DNA of 64,000 nucleotides from Planctomycetota bacterium (GCA_013112555.1 JABFGK010000002.1:372001-436000), one strand, 5' to 3'. Counted from the stretch's first letter, positions 37,362 through 47,160 are shown. The notes: generated from the letters alone by a model not told the origin. Made by a program: numbers and translations.

Positions 37362-38651
37362 CTACTCAACGCGCATGTCTGACAGGTAGAGTGTGCGATC
37401 CTCCCTGACTCGACGCTGCGTCCCGGTAATGATGCGCACGCGGACGGTCGGGTCAGGCAGGCTCGTATCGAACGTCAGGGCTACAAAGCTCCGGCCGTCG
37501 CCGCGCGTGATACCCGAGGAGATGATCTCGTAGAGCGTGTACCCGCCCGTTTCCTCTTTCGGGTGCTCGTCAATCAGGCTGAAGTGCAGATCGCCCGACA
37601 GGTAGATCACGCCTTCGATGCGGTTGTCCATGATCGTGCGGTAGAGCCGTTCTCGCGAAAAGTCATACAGGCTCCATCCATCACTCGGGCTGATCTGCAA
37701 TGTGCTGCCGGAGACAATGACCTTGAACGTCGCCGTGGAAGCGAGCAGGCGCTCCTCAAACCACGCAAACTGCGCATCGCCCAGCATGCGCTTGCTGTCG
37801 TTATTGGGGGCACTGTTCGGCGAGCGGTGGTACCGACCATCGAGGACGAAGAAGTCGACATCGGCCCAACTGAACTCGAAGAATGCGCCCGGTACCGGGG
37901 CGCCGACGGCCTCGGGATTCTCCCACACCTCGAGAAAGGCGCGCAGGGAGTTCTCTTTGCCCGGGAGTGTCCCGTCGGAGTCGTTGGGGCCGTAGTCGTG
38001 ATCATCCCAGATGGCATAGGTGGGTGTGTTGGCGATCACTTGTGCAAACTCGGGGACCTGCCGATAGTTCATGTGATGGTCCCAAATGATGTCGTGGTTG
38101 CTCGTGTTGGAATACACAGCATCGCCGACGAGCAACTGAAAAGATGGATCGACCAGCCCGACATAGTTCCAGGATGATTGATCCTGGTCCCTGATATCCA
38201 TACATGATGCGAAAGTCATGGTGAACTCGGTCGGCACTCCAGCCGGCGGGGCGGTCCGGAAGGTGCCGCCGCGATGGTCCGGCAGCGCTCCCTGGGGCGC
38301 GACCTGGTAGTTGTACTGTGTGTCCGGGGCGAGCCCGTCGATCGTGATTGAGGCAACATAGTTCCGGCCGGGATCGGGGGAGAAGGGCGCGATCTGTCTG
38401 GCTGCCGGGTCGCCGACCGGCCAGATGGCGACCCACATCGTGGTGCCAGGGCCGGGATAGGTCCAGATCGTCGCCTCCGACTCGGCGACACGGCCGATCA
38501 TGGGACCAATGAAATCAAGCCCTTGAATCCCCTGAGCCCGGACCGGGGATGACGCGGCCGAGATGAGGATACAGGCCAGGGCCACCATCAGACCTGTTTT
38601 CGCGTCACACCAGCGACGATTCACGTCATTGCACAGAATACGGCACTTCAT
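37362..38651 (-). CDS. PhoD-like phosphodiesterase/alkaline phosphatase
   Basis: A 429-residue exported metallophosphatase of the PhoD family. GAGAGGA precedes the ATG at 38651. The signal peptide is GLMVALACILISAASSPVRAQ. A fibronectin-like N-terminal domain (about 35-135, SEATIWTYPGPG, IDGLAPDTQYNYQV) is followed by the metallophosphatase domain with FASCMDIRDQ, LLVGDAVYSNT, AIWDDHDYGPNDSDG, FFVLDGRYHR, LGDAQFAWFEERL and YLSGDLHFSLI, which supply the metal ligands. It may release phosphate from phosphodiesters or phosphonates outside the cell. Confidence 0.88.
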   Translation of the reverse strand: MKCRILCNDVNRRWCDAKTGLMVALACILISAASSPVRAQGIQGLDFIGPMIGRVAESEATIWTYPGPGTTMWVAIWPVGDPAARQIAPFSPDPGRNYVASITIDGLAPDTQYNYQVAPQGALPDHRGGTFRTAPPAGVPTEFTMTFASCMDIRDQDQSSWNYVGLVDPSFQLLVGDAVYSNTSNHDIIWDHHMNYRQVPEFAQVIANTPTYAIWDDHDYGPNDSDGTLPGKENSLRAFLEVWENPEAVGAPVPGAFFEFSWADVDFFVLDGRYHRSPNSAPNNDSKRMLGDAQFAWFEERLLASTATFKVIVSGSTLQISPSDGWSLYDFSRERLYRTIMDNRIEGVIYLSGDLHFSLIDEHPKEETGGYTLYEIISSGITRGDGRSFVALTFDTSLPDPTVRVRIITGTQRRVREDRTLYLSDMRVE

Positions 38652-38756
38652 TTGGTTCCTCTCAATCAAACCCGATTCGACGTCTCCCACTGGGATTCGC
38701 CGGGCTCGCCCTCATGCCGGCCATCCTGCAGACACGTTGCCGGAGTACTGTGAGAA

Positions 38757-38797
38757 AGGAAAACGGGCCTGCCCGACACTGGTTCGAGCAGGCCCGT
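38757..38797 (-). terminator. intrinsic terminator of the secreted protein gene
   Basis: Read on the minus strand, ACGGGCCTGC and GCAGGCCCGT form a perfect 10-bp stem with a 15-base loop, followed by TTTTCCTTTC. It lies 88 bp after the stop of the gene at 38885 and before the PhoD-like gene. Confidence 0.8.
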
Positions 38798-38884
38798 CTG
38801 TTTGCATGTCCATCAGCACGTCGCGCAGTCAGTAGACCGGTGTCAACCGAGCCGGCGACGACTGATCATGGTGCGATCGAAATT

Positions 38885-39724
38885 TTATATCTCGACCACG
38901 CCGGACTTCTCGCATGTGGTGCGATTGAGAGCCTGGACCTTCACGCGGCCACAGGCACCCTCCGGAACGCGACCCGAAGCGCAGTATGAGCCATCGGCAC
39001 CGGCGCTCCCGGAGCCGGCAACGGACGGGCTGGCGAGGTCCGTGAACAGGCTGGGGCAACCGGGGACGGGGCCGGCGCTGCCATAGTTGAACGAGTAGAT
39101 GATGACGATCTTGTCACCCTCAGAAGCGCCGGTTGCGCAGGCTTCCATCGTGCCCGGGCAATCGCCAATCACGTCCAAGGCGAACCCGCCACCGCTGCCG
39201 CCCAGCAGCTGGAAGCACTGGTCGCCGACACCGGTGTGGAACGAGAACGAGGAGCCGGAGAACTGGGCCATCGTGCCGTCACCCGGTGTGTGGAGGGAGG
39301 TCTGGCCGGCCTCGAAGCCGTCACCTGACATGCCCCACCAGTAGGTCACGCCGGCAGACTGGGCAATGGCGGGGAAGGACATGGTAACCTTGTACAGTGC
39401 GCCGTCGGGCTCCCAGGAATCAACACCCTGGCTGAAGCGCTCGATCTCGGCACCCGGGTTGCCGGCACCGTCGTCCACCAGAACCTTGATCGTGCAGTTC
39501 CCGCTCGGCCCGCTGATACAGGTCCAGATGATCATCTGGGTCACTTCAACGTCGGAAGCGAACGTCACCTGCTCAGCGAAATTCTGAGATTCTGTGTAAT
39601 TGGACCAGCAGCCACCATCGCTACCGGTGCTCGGGCCCTGGTCGAAAAGGACGTCTTGTCCCATTGCCAGGGAAGCGGACGCGAGCACAGCAGCACCAAA
39701 AATCAGACTCGTACGCAGTTTCAT
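38885..39724 (-). CDS. secreted protein of unknown function
   Basis: This 279-residue protein has a signal peptide (MKLRTSLIFGAAVLASASLAMGQ) and a strong AAGGAGA site before the ATG at 39724. The mature part is a beta-rich domain with FAEQVTFASDVEVTQMIIW, GNCTIKVLVDDGAGNPG and VTYWWGMSGDG, resembling jelly-roll domains of many exported planctomycete proteins. Eight or so Cys in the mature part could form disulfides. The C-terminal region has a Gly/Ser/Ala-rich segment. There is no PEP-CTERM or other obvious sorting signal. Function unknown. Confidence 0.72.
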   Translation of the reverse strand: MKLRTSLIFGAAVLASASLAMGQDVLFDQGPSTGSDGGCWSNYTESQNFAEQVTFASDVEVTQMIIWTCISGPSGNCTIKVLVDDGAGNPGAEIERFSQGVDSWEPDGALYKVTMSFPAIAQSAGVTYWWGMSGDGFEAGQTSLHTPGDGTMAQFSGSSFSFHTGVGDQCFQLLGGSGGGFALDVIGDCPGTMEACATGASEGDKIVIIYSFNYGSAGPVPGCPSLFTDLASPSVAGSGSAGADGSYCASGRVPEGACGRVKVQALNRTTCEKSGVVEI

Positions 39725-40283
39725 ACTTCTCTCCTTCAGAAGACGAATAAGAAAGGATACCAACGTGGGCTGACGAACGTCTGCCCTGCCGCTGGACTCA
39801 ATCGATGCCAGCATACCAAAATACCGCGGGGCCGCAACCGTGAAATCGAGCGCGTCGAGCATGTATTTCTGGTTGCAGTGTTAATTTAGGCAGCCTACCG
39901 GCGTATAGGCTCTGTAAATGCATCGTTTATATCAGTCAATCGCCATATTTTGTGGCAACTAGTACGGGTACCACATGGGAGTCCGATCCGTCAACAGCTC
40001 TGGCCCATTCGGCTTTGATGACGGATGTGACAAATCTGGACTATTGGATCAAGTCTGAGAAGAGCACGTATTGGATGATCACACACACGGACCGAGACGG
40101 TCCTCAGCGCAGTCACGGCCGAAGAGGACTCCAGAGTCGGCTTTGTTGCACCGTGACATCCAGGGACCGCTTTACGAATTTGATAACGGTCGGATCATCG
40201 TCCAGTGGCACGAACCCCGGCGGTAGTCGGCAGAGGGTGAGCCGACGAAGGCACCTGGTGCCGCGGGGAATGCCAGTCGTGAT
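39725..40283. other. gene-free stretch
   Basis: This 560 bp lies between the start of the secreted protein gene and the end of the histidine kinase gene. A frame from 39952 to 40362 on the plus strand runs into the kinase gene and has poor coding character. AT-rich DNA near 39860-39960 ('gttaatttaggcagcc', 'tcgtttatatcag') may hold the promoter of the secreted protein gene. Nothing else was recognised. Confidence 0.4.
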
Positions 40284-42299
40284 TCATTGTTGTGCAGCCG
40301 TTCGGTCCATCCACTGTTCAATGCACTTCAGCAGCGCTGCTTTTGAGATCGGTTTGCTTTGATAGTCATTGCACCCGGCCTCTATGCACTTCTCGCGCTC
40401 GCCGCTCATGACATGAGCGGTGAGGGCAATGATGGGCAGGTCGTAGCCGGCTTCGCGCAATGCCGCAGCAGCCTGGTAGCCGTTCATGACGGGCATCTGC
40501 ATGTCCATGAGTATCACGTCATACGGCCTGCCGTCGTACCAACGAGCGGCCGCCTTCTCCTTGCCGATCAGCCCGTTCTCCGCCATGTCAACGAGATATC
40601 CCTGTCGGCGCAGGATGAACGAGATCAGACGCTGGTTATCCGGCCCGTCCTCAACCAGAAGGATGGAACCTTCGTGTGACGCAGTGGTCCCGTCCTGATC
40701 CCGGGACTTCACTCCGGCAGCCTCCTCGCTCTCGTCGGAGTACCGTTGCTCCATTGCTTCACGCACGTTTGTGATAAGCCTCGTGTCGGTTACATCGACT
40801 TCATTGAGTGTCACGACGAAGGACGTTCCCTCGCCCGGCACGCTGGAAACGGAGATTGTCCCCCCGAGTTGCTCAGCCAGCCGCTGGCAAATTGCCAGGC
40901 CAAGCCCGGTCCCGCCGTATTGCCGTGTCGTTGAGACATCGGCCTGCACAAACGGTTTGAAGACGTGCTGCACCTGTTCGGGCGTCATCCCGATCCCCGT
41001 GTCGATGACCTCGATTTGCAGGCGCGCCTTTGTTGCCGTCGGCCCTTCGTCTGTCTTGGCCATACGCAGGACAATACGAATACCGCCGTCATCACAGAAC
41101 TTGATTGAGTTGGAGATGAGATTCAGGAGGATCTGCTTCAGGCGATAGACGTCAGTGCGTACTTCGGCCGGGAGCGGCAAGCCATATTCCACATCAAGTG
41201 ACAGGTTTTTCTCCTGCGCCCGAACGCGCATCATGGAGACGGTCTCGGCCACGATGGCACAGATGGACGCCGGCTCCAGGTTGATCTGGGCCTTGCCTGC
41301 CTCAAGTTTCGAATAGTCGAGAATGTCGTTGATCACGCACAGCAGGTGAGCGCCGTTTCTTCGAATCGCTTCGAGCGCCTCGCGGTCATCCTGAAACTCC
41401 CAGTCGCGCTCGCCAAGCAGGTCTGCATAGCCGAGAATGGCGGTCATGGGTGTGCGGATCTCGTGGCTCATGTTGGCCAGGAATGCCGACTTCGCTGCCG
41501 CTGCCTCTCTTGCATCATCGAGCGCATGCTCAAGACTGTCTGCAATAACATTGACGTGATGGGAGAACTCACCAAACTCATCGTTCGTTGTAATATCCAG
41601 TCTGGCTGACGTATCCCCTTCCGAAACGCGCAGCGCACATTCGCTGACCATCCGGAGTCGTCGGTGCATGTACGTCAACAGCACCGAGTTCGCCACAATG
41701 AGAGACGCCCCGAGGAAGATCACAACGCTGAGCGCCGCCATCGTCCCGCGCTTCGCATCGGCACGAAGCGATGTGATCCGACCTGTAATACTCCTGCTGG
41801 TGCTGCCGCAGGCATTTGTTGCTGTGGACATTGCGGTCAGAACGGCACTGCGAACCTCGTCCTGAAGGAACCGGCGACTGTCACGGGCCGGATCGCCGAC
41901 GTTGTCGGAGTGCAGGTAGACATGGGCGGTATGAAGCCGTTGTGATTGTTCAAGACAGAGATTGGCGGTCGGTTCCAAGATTGGGCGAAGCGGGCCTTCA
42001 ATGCTGGCAATCCTGACCAGATTATCCGTTGCCTCAAGTAGTGCAGGCATTGGATCGACGGTGTTGTCTCTCCGCGAATCCTCGCTGAGCAGCATGTCCA
42101 CCAGGTGGGCGCTGGTCAGCGCGTATTGGGATGTCAAGTCGATGAGCGCATCGTCGGCCTGCATGGCCGGCTCAATGTGGAGGCTCAGTTCATGTCGAAA
42201 CTCGCTGTGGTTGTGGACAATGGTACAGACCAGCGCGCCCAAAATAGCAAGATTGAGCACGAAGAGCGTTCGGCGAAGAGCGGTGTAACTCACACTCAT
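40284..42299 (-). CDS. hybrid sensor histidine kinase/response regulator
   Basis: The 671-residue protein has two membrane helices (about 10-30 and 187-208) around a helical periplasmic sensor domain, a HAMP segment, then HisKA with the phosphorylated His in NMSHEIRTPMTAILGYADLL, an HATPase domain with LNLISNSIKFCDDGG, DTGIGM and TGLGLAICQRL, and a C-terminal receiver with the phospho-Asp in VILMDMQMPVMNG. There is no separate output domain, so the signal must pass to another protein such as an Hpt protein. It lies 9 bp downstream of the frameshifted lipoprotein gene, so a shared operon is likely. Stimulus unknown. Confidence 0.92.
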   Translation of the reverse strand: MSVSYTALRRTLFVLNLAILGALVCTIVHNHSEFRHELSLHIEPAMQADDALIDLTSQYALTSAHLVDMLLSEDSRRDNTVDPMPALLEATDNLVRIASIEGPLRPILEPTANLCLEQSQRLHTAHVYLHSDNVGDPARDSRRFLQDEVRSAVLTAMSTATNACGSTSRSITGRITSLRADAKRGTMAALSVVIFLGASLIVANSVLLTYMHRRLRMVSECALRVSEGDTSARLDITTNDEFGEFSHHVNVIADSLEHALDDAREAAAAKSAFLANMSHEIRTPMTAILGYADLLGERDWEFQDDREALEAIRRNGAHLLCVINDILDYSKLEAGKAQINLEPASICAIVAETVSMMRVRAQEKNLSLDVEYGLPLPAEVRTDVYRLKQILLNLISNSIKFCDDGGIRIVLRMAKTDEGPTATKARLQIEVIDTGIGMTPEQVQHVFKPFVQADVSTTRQYGGTGLGLAICQRLAEQLGGTISVSSVPGEGTSFVVTLNEVDVTDTRLITNVREAMEQRYSDESEEAAGVKSRDQDGTTASHEGSILLVEDGPDNQRLISFILRRQGYLVDMAENGLIGKEKAAARWYDGRPYDVILMDMQMPVMNGYQAAAALREAGYDLPIIALTAHVMSGEREKCIEAGCNDYQSKPISKAALLKCIEQWMDRTAAQQ

Positions 42300-42308
42300 G
42301 GATCACGA

Positions 42309-43470
42309 CTATTCAAGCGTCAGGAAGATTCGGTCAAAGACATCGCCACTCCGAAACAGCGGTTGGCTCCACCGGGGGTCGGGAGGGGTGCCGGCCATCT
42401 CGTAACATGAGACGCCCAGCAGGTAGGACCCTCCGGACTCCAGTTGCACATCATCCGAGTGATCGGTGTTGAGGGCCCTGGAAAAACTCAACAGTCCAGC
42501 GGCCGTCTTCCCAACACCCTTTTGCCTGAACGTCGGCCCGACTTCCCTCCGGTTCACGAGCAATGAAGCGTTCAATGGCATCCCCCTGGAAACCGGTCGG
42601 CAGTGATTCTCCGTATGCTGACCGACCTGAATCACCTTGCCGTCTCAGGTACACAAAGCGCCCATCATCAGTCAGAAACCGATATGAGTCGGATGTTTCC
42701 TCGAGTTGAAACTCCTGGGTCTTATCATCGGCGTACCCCGAGGGGTTGGTACGGCATGCCTTCCAGAACCAGATATCTGCCCGGTGGGGTATGCCGGCAT
42801 GAATTGATAGATTCGCATCTGTGCCGTCCAGTGACCATTTGACAACAAAGCCGTCTTCTCGGTCACATCCTTGTACATACACACGTTGCGCCCGGTCCCA
42901 CATCCAGGTCTTATGTGAGACTGACATGGTGGGGTCCGGATACGTTGCCAGGATGTAGATGTGGGTGTCCGTGTGGACCGACTGCAGCGTCACCTCGCGC
43001 TGCGAGATCCGGTCGAGTGTGGTCACCCCAGCACACGCTAACCAGCAGGCATCGCCTGCTTTGCCATCGATCAGCGGGGGTGTTGTTGTCTGCACACTCG
43101 CCAGGTGAATGTCAGAAGGCGGGCGCAGCGGGTTCGCAATGACGACATACTCATTCTCGGCCCACGGGTGAGGAATGTCAGCCGGCACGAGACCGGGCGC
43201 CAGCGGTGTGGATCGCACTGCCGTTCCGGGCTCGACTGCCTCAGATGCCTCACCGGTGCCGGCAGTCGCCGATGCAGCCAACGAGTGCGGGCGGGCCGGC
43301 GGGCTGGTGCTCTCATCATCCGACGCATCCCCGCAACCGGTCATGACGACCAGAACGGCCCCCGTGAAGGTTGCTGCACACACCAGGCAGAGTCTGGATG
43401 CGCTGGGACCACCGATGTGTTTGCACATGCTGACTGCTCTGATCGAACCAAAGAGCCGATTGTGATTCAT
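42309..43470 (-). pseudogene. lipoprotein with heme-binding-like (EB_dh) domain, frameshifted
   Basis: The frame from the ATG at 43470 has a lipoprotein signal (TFTGAVLVVMTGC) and a beta domain with AENEYVVIANPLRPP, PPLIDGKAGDACWLAC, HTDTHIYILATYPDPTMS and VYVQGCDREDGFVVKWSLDG, similar to ethylbenzene-dehydrogenase-type heme-binding or CBM9-like domains. It reaches DGRWTVEF and then shifts out of frame at a run of five A on the plus strand (42482-42486). Removing one base restores VEFSRALNTDHSDDV and continues to a natural end at 42309. Either a sequencing or assembly error or a recent inactivation; a joined product would have about 386 residues. Confidence 0.72.
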
Positions 43471-43808
43471 GACTCAGAATCCCCACTTCTTTACGTATTC
43501 CTTGCAAACAATGATGTCTGCGCCTGCACGCTCATCTGTGACCGTATTGACGATGGATTACTCCAGTATCGTCGAAGGCACCTCGCTCCTTGACGACTTC
43601 GATCTGCAGAGGCCCAGTCGAAGGGGGCGGAGGCCAAAAACCCCGATCAGGACTGTCCTTATGGGCAACATCTGTGAATCCTGCCCCTGTTCTGTGCTGG
43701 CCAGGAGGCGTTTCCAGCAAGTGAGTGAGCAACTCAGAATGGCACCGTGCGCCTGACAGCGGGCTGTGCACCCGTCGCTGGGCCGGTTTCGTCGGCAATC
43801 CGGCAGAA
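43471..43808. other. gene-free stretch
   Basis: Between the divergent lipoprotein and the small plus-strand gene there is about 340 bp with no supported gene. Short frames on both strands lack coding character. Promoters for both flanking genes should lie here. Confidence 0.4.
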
Positions 43809-43837
43809 TTGGCAAAACGAGGGCTCACCGCTACACT
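43809..43837 (+). promoter_or_regulatory. predicted promoter for a possibly leaderless gene
   Basis: TTGGCA at 43809-43814 and TACACT at 43832-43837, spaced 17 bases, resemble a sigma-70 promoter. The GTG start of the next gene is only 8 bases after the -10 box, so transcription would start at or next to the start codon. Confidence 0.4.
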
Positions 43838-43845
43838 GTGCCGCT

Positions 43846-44100
43846 GTGACAAACTACGAAACGACCAACCTGCATGTCATCCGGATGTGGTGCGAATCCA
43901 ACGGGTATTGGCCCGGTCACGTCCCGGGTGATCCGTCGAGAATCCGCATCGGCGGGGCTGAGTTCGCCCCTCCTGAGTCGCTGGAACTCATGGACTGGGA
44001 GGACTGGTACGCCCAGTTCCAGAATCGACGTCTCAAGTTCGTCTATGACCCCACCCAATCGTGGTTTGACCTGCAGTCCCGCAACGTGCGCCCGGACTAG
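43846..44100 (+). CDS. small protein of unknown function
   Basis: An 84-residue acidic-aromatic protein starting at GTG 43846 (TNYETTNLHVIRMWCESNGYWPGHVPGDPSRIRIGGAEF to the end NRRLKFVYDPTQSWFDLQSR). Its composition, rich in Trp, Asp and Pro, looks like a genuine small cytoplasmic protein. No ribosome site is seen; a promoter-like sequence immediately upstream suggests a leaderless transcript. I do not recognise the family. Confidence 0.55.
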   Translation: MTNYETTNLHVIRMWCESNGYWPGHVPGDPSRIRIGGAEFAPPESLELMDWEDWYAQFQNRRLKFVYDPTQSWFDLQSRNVRPD

Positions 44101-44231
44101 CCATCCCTCGTTGTGCCGACCTGGGAGACATGGGATGGCATGACCGGTCTGCCCGTGGTCAGGTCGATCCCGCAGACAGCCAGGACACGGCGTACCATTG
44201 AGCGGCCAGATATCCGGTTGATCGCACACTT

Positions 44232-45515
44232 ATGCTCGGGTGGACATACGCAGATATCCCGTTCCTGGTGACGCTGCCGATCCTGTTGGTTGCTTCGGCA
44301 TTCTTCAGCGGGTCGGAGACGGCCTACTTTGGGCTGCGCGGACATGAACGTGTGATACTGCGGCGCCGATCCGATGCGCCGGCCCGACTGGCGCGACGGC
44401 TGCTGGGACAACCTCAGATGTTGCTGATCACGCTGATGCTGGGCAATATGCTGGCCAACGTGTTGTTCTTCGTCGTCTCCTCGGTGCTGTTACTGCGCCA
44501 GCAGGCGCCGGCCCTGATCGTGGCTGCCTCCTCACTTGCGTTTCTGATCATCCTGATCGTGACCGCTGAAGTGGTCCCGAAACTCATTGCGACGCGGATT
44601 ACCGTCGGCTGGATCAGCCTCAGTGCCGTCCCGATCTCGGTTCTGCACGGGGTCCTGGCACCGATCCGTGTGGTGCTCGGCTCGTTTGTGATCGCCCCAC
44701 TCCTGCGACTGGTTGCCCCCCCTTCTGCCCATCGATCGTCGCTGAGTACGGCCGATCTTGCGTCGCTGCTCGACCTGTCGACTGAGAGCGGCGTCATCAA
44801 TGACGAAGAAGGGCCGCTGCTCGGTGCCATTGTCGTCCTCGGATCACTCAAGGTGCGCGACATCATGACCCCGCGCGTGCATATGCAGGCGGTGTCGATT
44901 GATGAGCCGCGCGAGGTGGTCATCCGCAAGCTGTCCGAGGCCGGCGATCGGATTCGGCTGCCCGTGTATGAAGGGCAGATCGACCGCGTGGTCGGGATGC
45001 TCGATATCAAGGAGTTTCTGTTACACGAAGCAGAACAGACCCCGCGCGAAGCCCTCATTGAGCCGACCTATGTTCCGGAGCAAGCGACGCTGGACCATCT
45101 CGTATCTCACTTCAGAACGACACATTCGAAGGCTGCCATGGTCGTTGATGAGTATGGGCAGACCGCGGGCGTCGTGACGCTCGACGATCTGGTCGATGCG
45201 TTGGCACGAGGCAGTGCCCCGGCCGCCGCCACCGGGAACGTGCCGGCTGACGGCGATGCCCCGGAATCGATTCGCCGAATCGCGCCGGGCCAATGGGAGA
45301 TAAACGGGAATCTCAGTATTCACGCGTTATCCGATGCATTTGACATTCACTTTCAGCGCAGCAAGGCCTCCACCGTCGGCGGGCTGATTCACGAGCAACT
45401 GGGCCGGCTGGCCGAGCCGGGGGATTCCATCGACCTGAACGGGGCCATCCTGACGGTCGTGACAATCAGCGGGACGCGGATCGAAACGGCACGATTGGAT
45501 GTGCCCGAACCATGA
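44232..45515 (+). CDS. DUF21/CBS (CNNM/HlyC/CorC-type) membrane protein
   Basis: The 427-residue protein belongs to the family that includes CNNM Mg2+ exporters and 'hemolysin' HlyC/CorC proteins. The N-terminal DUF21 domain (about 1-160) has three or four helices, with SAFFSGSETAYFGLRGHERV near the start. A CBS pair (about 190-320) follows with DIMTPRVHMQAVSI and MVVDEYGQTAGVVTLDDLV, and a CorC/HlyC C-terminal domain (about 350-425) with WEINGNLSIHALSDAF and TVGGLIHEQLG. A role in divalent cation transport or its control is inferred. Its stop overlaps the next gene's ATG. Confidence 0.88.
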   Translation: MLGWTYADIPFLVTLPILLVASAFFSGSETAYFGLRGHERVILRRRSDAPARLARRLLGQPQMLLITLMLGNMLANVLFFVVSSVLLLRQQAPALIVAASSLAFLIILIVTAEVVPKLIATRITVGWISLSAVPISVLHGVLAPIRVVLGSFVIAPLLRLVAPPSAHRSSLSTADLASLLDLSTESGVINDEEGPLLGAIVVLGSLKVRDIMTPRVHMQAVSIDEPREVVIRKLSEAGDRIRLPVYEGQIDRVVGMLDIKEFLLHEAEQTPREALIEPTYVPEQATLDHLVSHFRTTHSKAAMVVDEYGQTAGVVTLDDLVDALARGSAPAAATGNVPADGDAPESIRRIAPGQWEINGNLSIHALSDAFDIHFQRSKASTVGGLIHEQLGRLAEPGDSIDLNGAILTVVTISGTRIETARLDVPEP

Positions 45516-46639
45516 GCCATGCACCCGGAATCATCTTCGGAATGCTCGCAGCCTGGGCCCTGGCGGCCGCCGGGACGACCGCGATCGAACCGGACCCGGC
45601 ACCGGTGTCAATTCTGCTTGTTTTGTATGTCAGTCTGACCGTGGTCGGGCTGCTCGGATCCATGGCGTTCTCGGGACTCGAGACGGCCACCTATGCGATG
45701 AGCCGACTTCGCCTGCTCGTGCGCATGAGCCGCGGCGATGCTGCAGCCGCCCGCCTGCACCATGAAATCATCAATCGACGCCGCCTGCTCTCCACGCTCC
45801 TGATCGGGAACAACATCGCGAACTTCATGCTTTCCTTCGGCATCACGAGTATTCTGACACAGGTGATCGGCCTGGGCGATTGGAGTTCGGTCGTGATCCA
45901 GGCAGCGATATTAACGCCCCTGCTCTTCGTCGTTGGGGAAACACTCCCGAAGGAGTACGGGCGCAGTCACGCAAACGTGCTCGTCTATCGGACCGCAGGG
46001 CTCCTGCGCGGATTCCGGATTTTCAGTACCTGCATCGGGCTCCTGCCGCTCGTGTACTGGCTCGGCGAGGGCATCGTGATTCTGACGGCCTCCCGTCAGG
46101 CACGCAAGGTGGCGTCGGCTCGTGCTCGCATGGTGTCATTGTTTGAGGAAGGGGTGGGCTACGGCATCCTGACCGAACAGCAATCGTCCCTGATCGAGCG
46201 TGCCCTGGCCATGCGCGATATGACCGTCATGGATGAACTGATCCCGTGGGCCAAGGTCGTCACCGTGCCGGAGCAGGCCACGCCACAGGAGTTGCACCGT
46301 ATTACATCAAGGTACAGTTACACCCGGTATCCGGTCGTTGATTCAACCGGGTCAGTGATTGGTATTATGACGTTGTTAGACATGCTGGCCGCCGAGCGTG
46401 AGACGAGCAGGTCGGAGACCGCCGGGACACCCGCTCCAGTGCCTGCACCGCCGCTGATTCTGGAGGTTCGTCTTCCGATCCAGCAGGCCCTGGCAGCGAT
46501 GCGCGAAGCGGGCGTCACGCTGGCAATTGTCGCCAACACAGACGCGGGGACCAGTTCCGGCACGACCGGCAAGCCGATTGGCATTGTGACCACCAAAGAT
46601 CTTGTGGAGCCGCTGATTGGCGATATCGCAGCCGGGTGA
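45512..46639 (+). CDS. DUF21/CBS membrane protein, second copy
   Basis: This 375-residue protein has the same fold as the preceding one but lacks the C-terminal CorC domain. It shows FSGLETATYAMSRLRLLVRMSRGD and NNIANFMLSFGITSIL in the DUF21 part, then a CBS pair (MTVMDELIPWAKVVTVPEQ; YTRYPVVDSTGSVIGIMTLLDML) and GIVTTKDLVEPL at the end. The ATGA overlap shows translational coupling, so the two probably form a heterodimer or balanced pair. The second CBS half is interrupted by a Pro/Thr-rich insert (about 290-315). Confidence 0.86.
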   Translation: MSHAPGIIFGMLAAWALAAAGTTAIEPDPAPVSILLVLYVSLTVVGLLGSMAFSGLETATYAMSRLRLLVRMSRGDAAAARLHHEIINRRRLLSTLLIGNNIANFMLSFGITSILTQVIGLGDWSSVVIQAAILTPLLFVVGETLPKEYGRSHANVLVYRTAGLLRGFRIFSTCIGLLPLVYWLGEGIVILTASRQARKVASARARMVSLFEEGVGYGILTEQQSSLIERALAMRDMTVMDELIPWAKVVTVPEQATPQELHRITSRYSYTRYPVVDSTGSVIGIMTLLDMLAAERETSRSETAGTPAPVPAPPLILEVRLPIQQALAAMREAGVTLAIVANTDAGTSSGTTGKPIGIVTTKDLVEPLIGDIAAG

Positions 46640-46642
46640 TTC

Positions 46643-46673
46643 GTCCGACGAGCCGCGCGCGTCAGCAAGCGGG
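46643..46673. repeat. short dispersed repeat, copy 2
   Basis: 'gtccgacgagccgcgcgcgt' followed by 'cagcaagcggg', directly after the second DUF21 gene. Confidence 0.7.
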
Positions 46674-46689
46674 CAGCTCCGGGAAACGA

Positions 46690-47087
46690 CTACCGGGGAG
46701 GAAGCGGCCATCGTCTCTTCCCAGCGCGCCACCCTATAGAGACCGCACCGACAACACACAGCACGATGAGCACGTCAAGGCCGGCGGCCGGCCAATTCAC
46801 GACAAGATGCGGATACGCATGGCCCGGCCGTGCATCGAGAATGACAATACTGCCGCCCTGCACCACGGATGCCTCGATCAGTGACACTGCTTCATCATTC
46901 GCGAACGCGCACGACCTAACAGGCCAGCCGCGGGCCGACTCAAACGCTTTCTGAAAGTACTGCTCTTCGAAGACGAGGCTCCCGCCGCGCGCGGGATGAC
47001 ATTCCACCACACAAGCAGACCGGCGACCCCGATGATGACAATGCAGATACAAGCGCGCGGGACGAACTGATTACGCCCATTGTGCAT
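46690..47087 (-). pseudogene. small two-helix membrane protein, frameshifted
   Basis: On the minus strand a frame from 47087 gives an N-terminal helix (ACICIVIIGVAGLLVWWNVIP), while a second frame continues from about 46985 to 46690 with LVFEEQYFQKAFESARGWP, SVVQGGSIVILDARPG and a C-terminal helix (GLDVLIVLCVVGAVSIGW). Joined, they match a planctomycete pattern: helix, GWP-containing domain, helix. The frames change within a GC-rich run at about 46982-46995, so a one-base indel, real or from assembly, is likely. Confidence 0.5.
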
Positions 47088-47160
47088 GACGTCACTCGTT
47101 CAGCTTCGCCCGCCGGGGCCACGCCACCACTGCCGGCGCGCCTCTGTGACGGGCGTGCTT

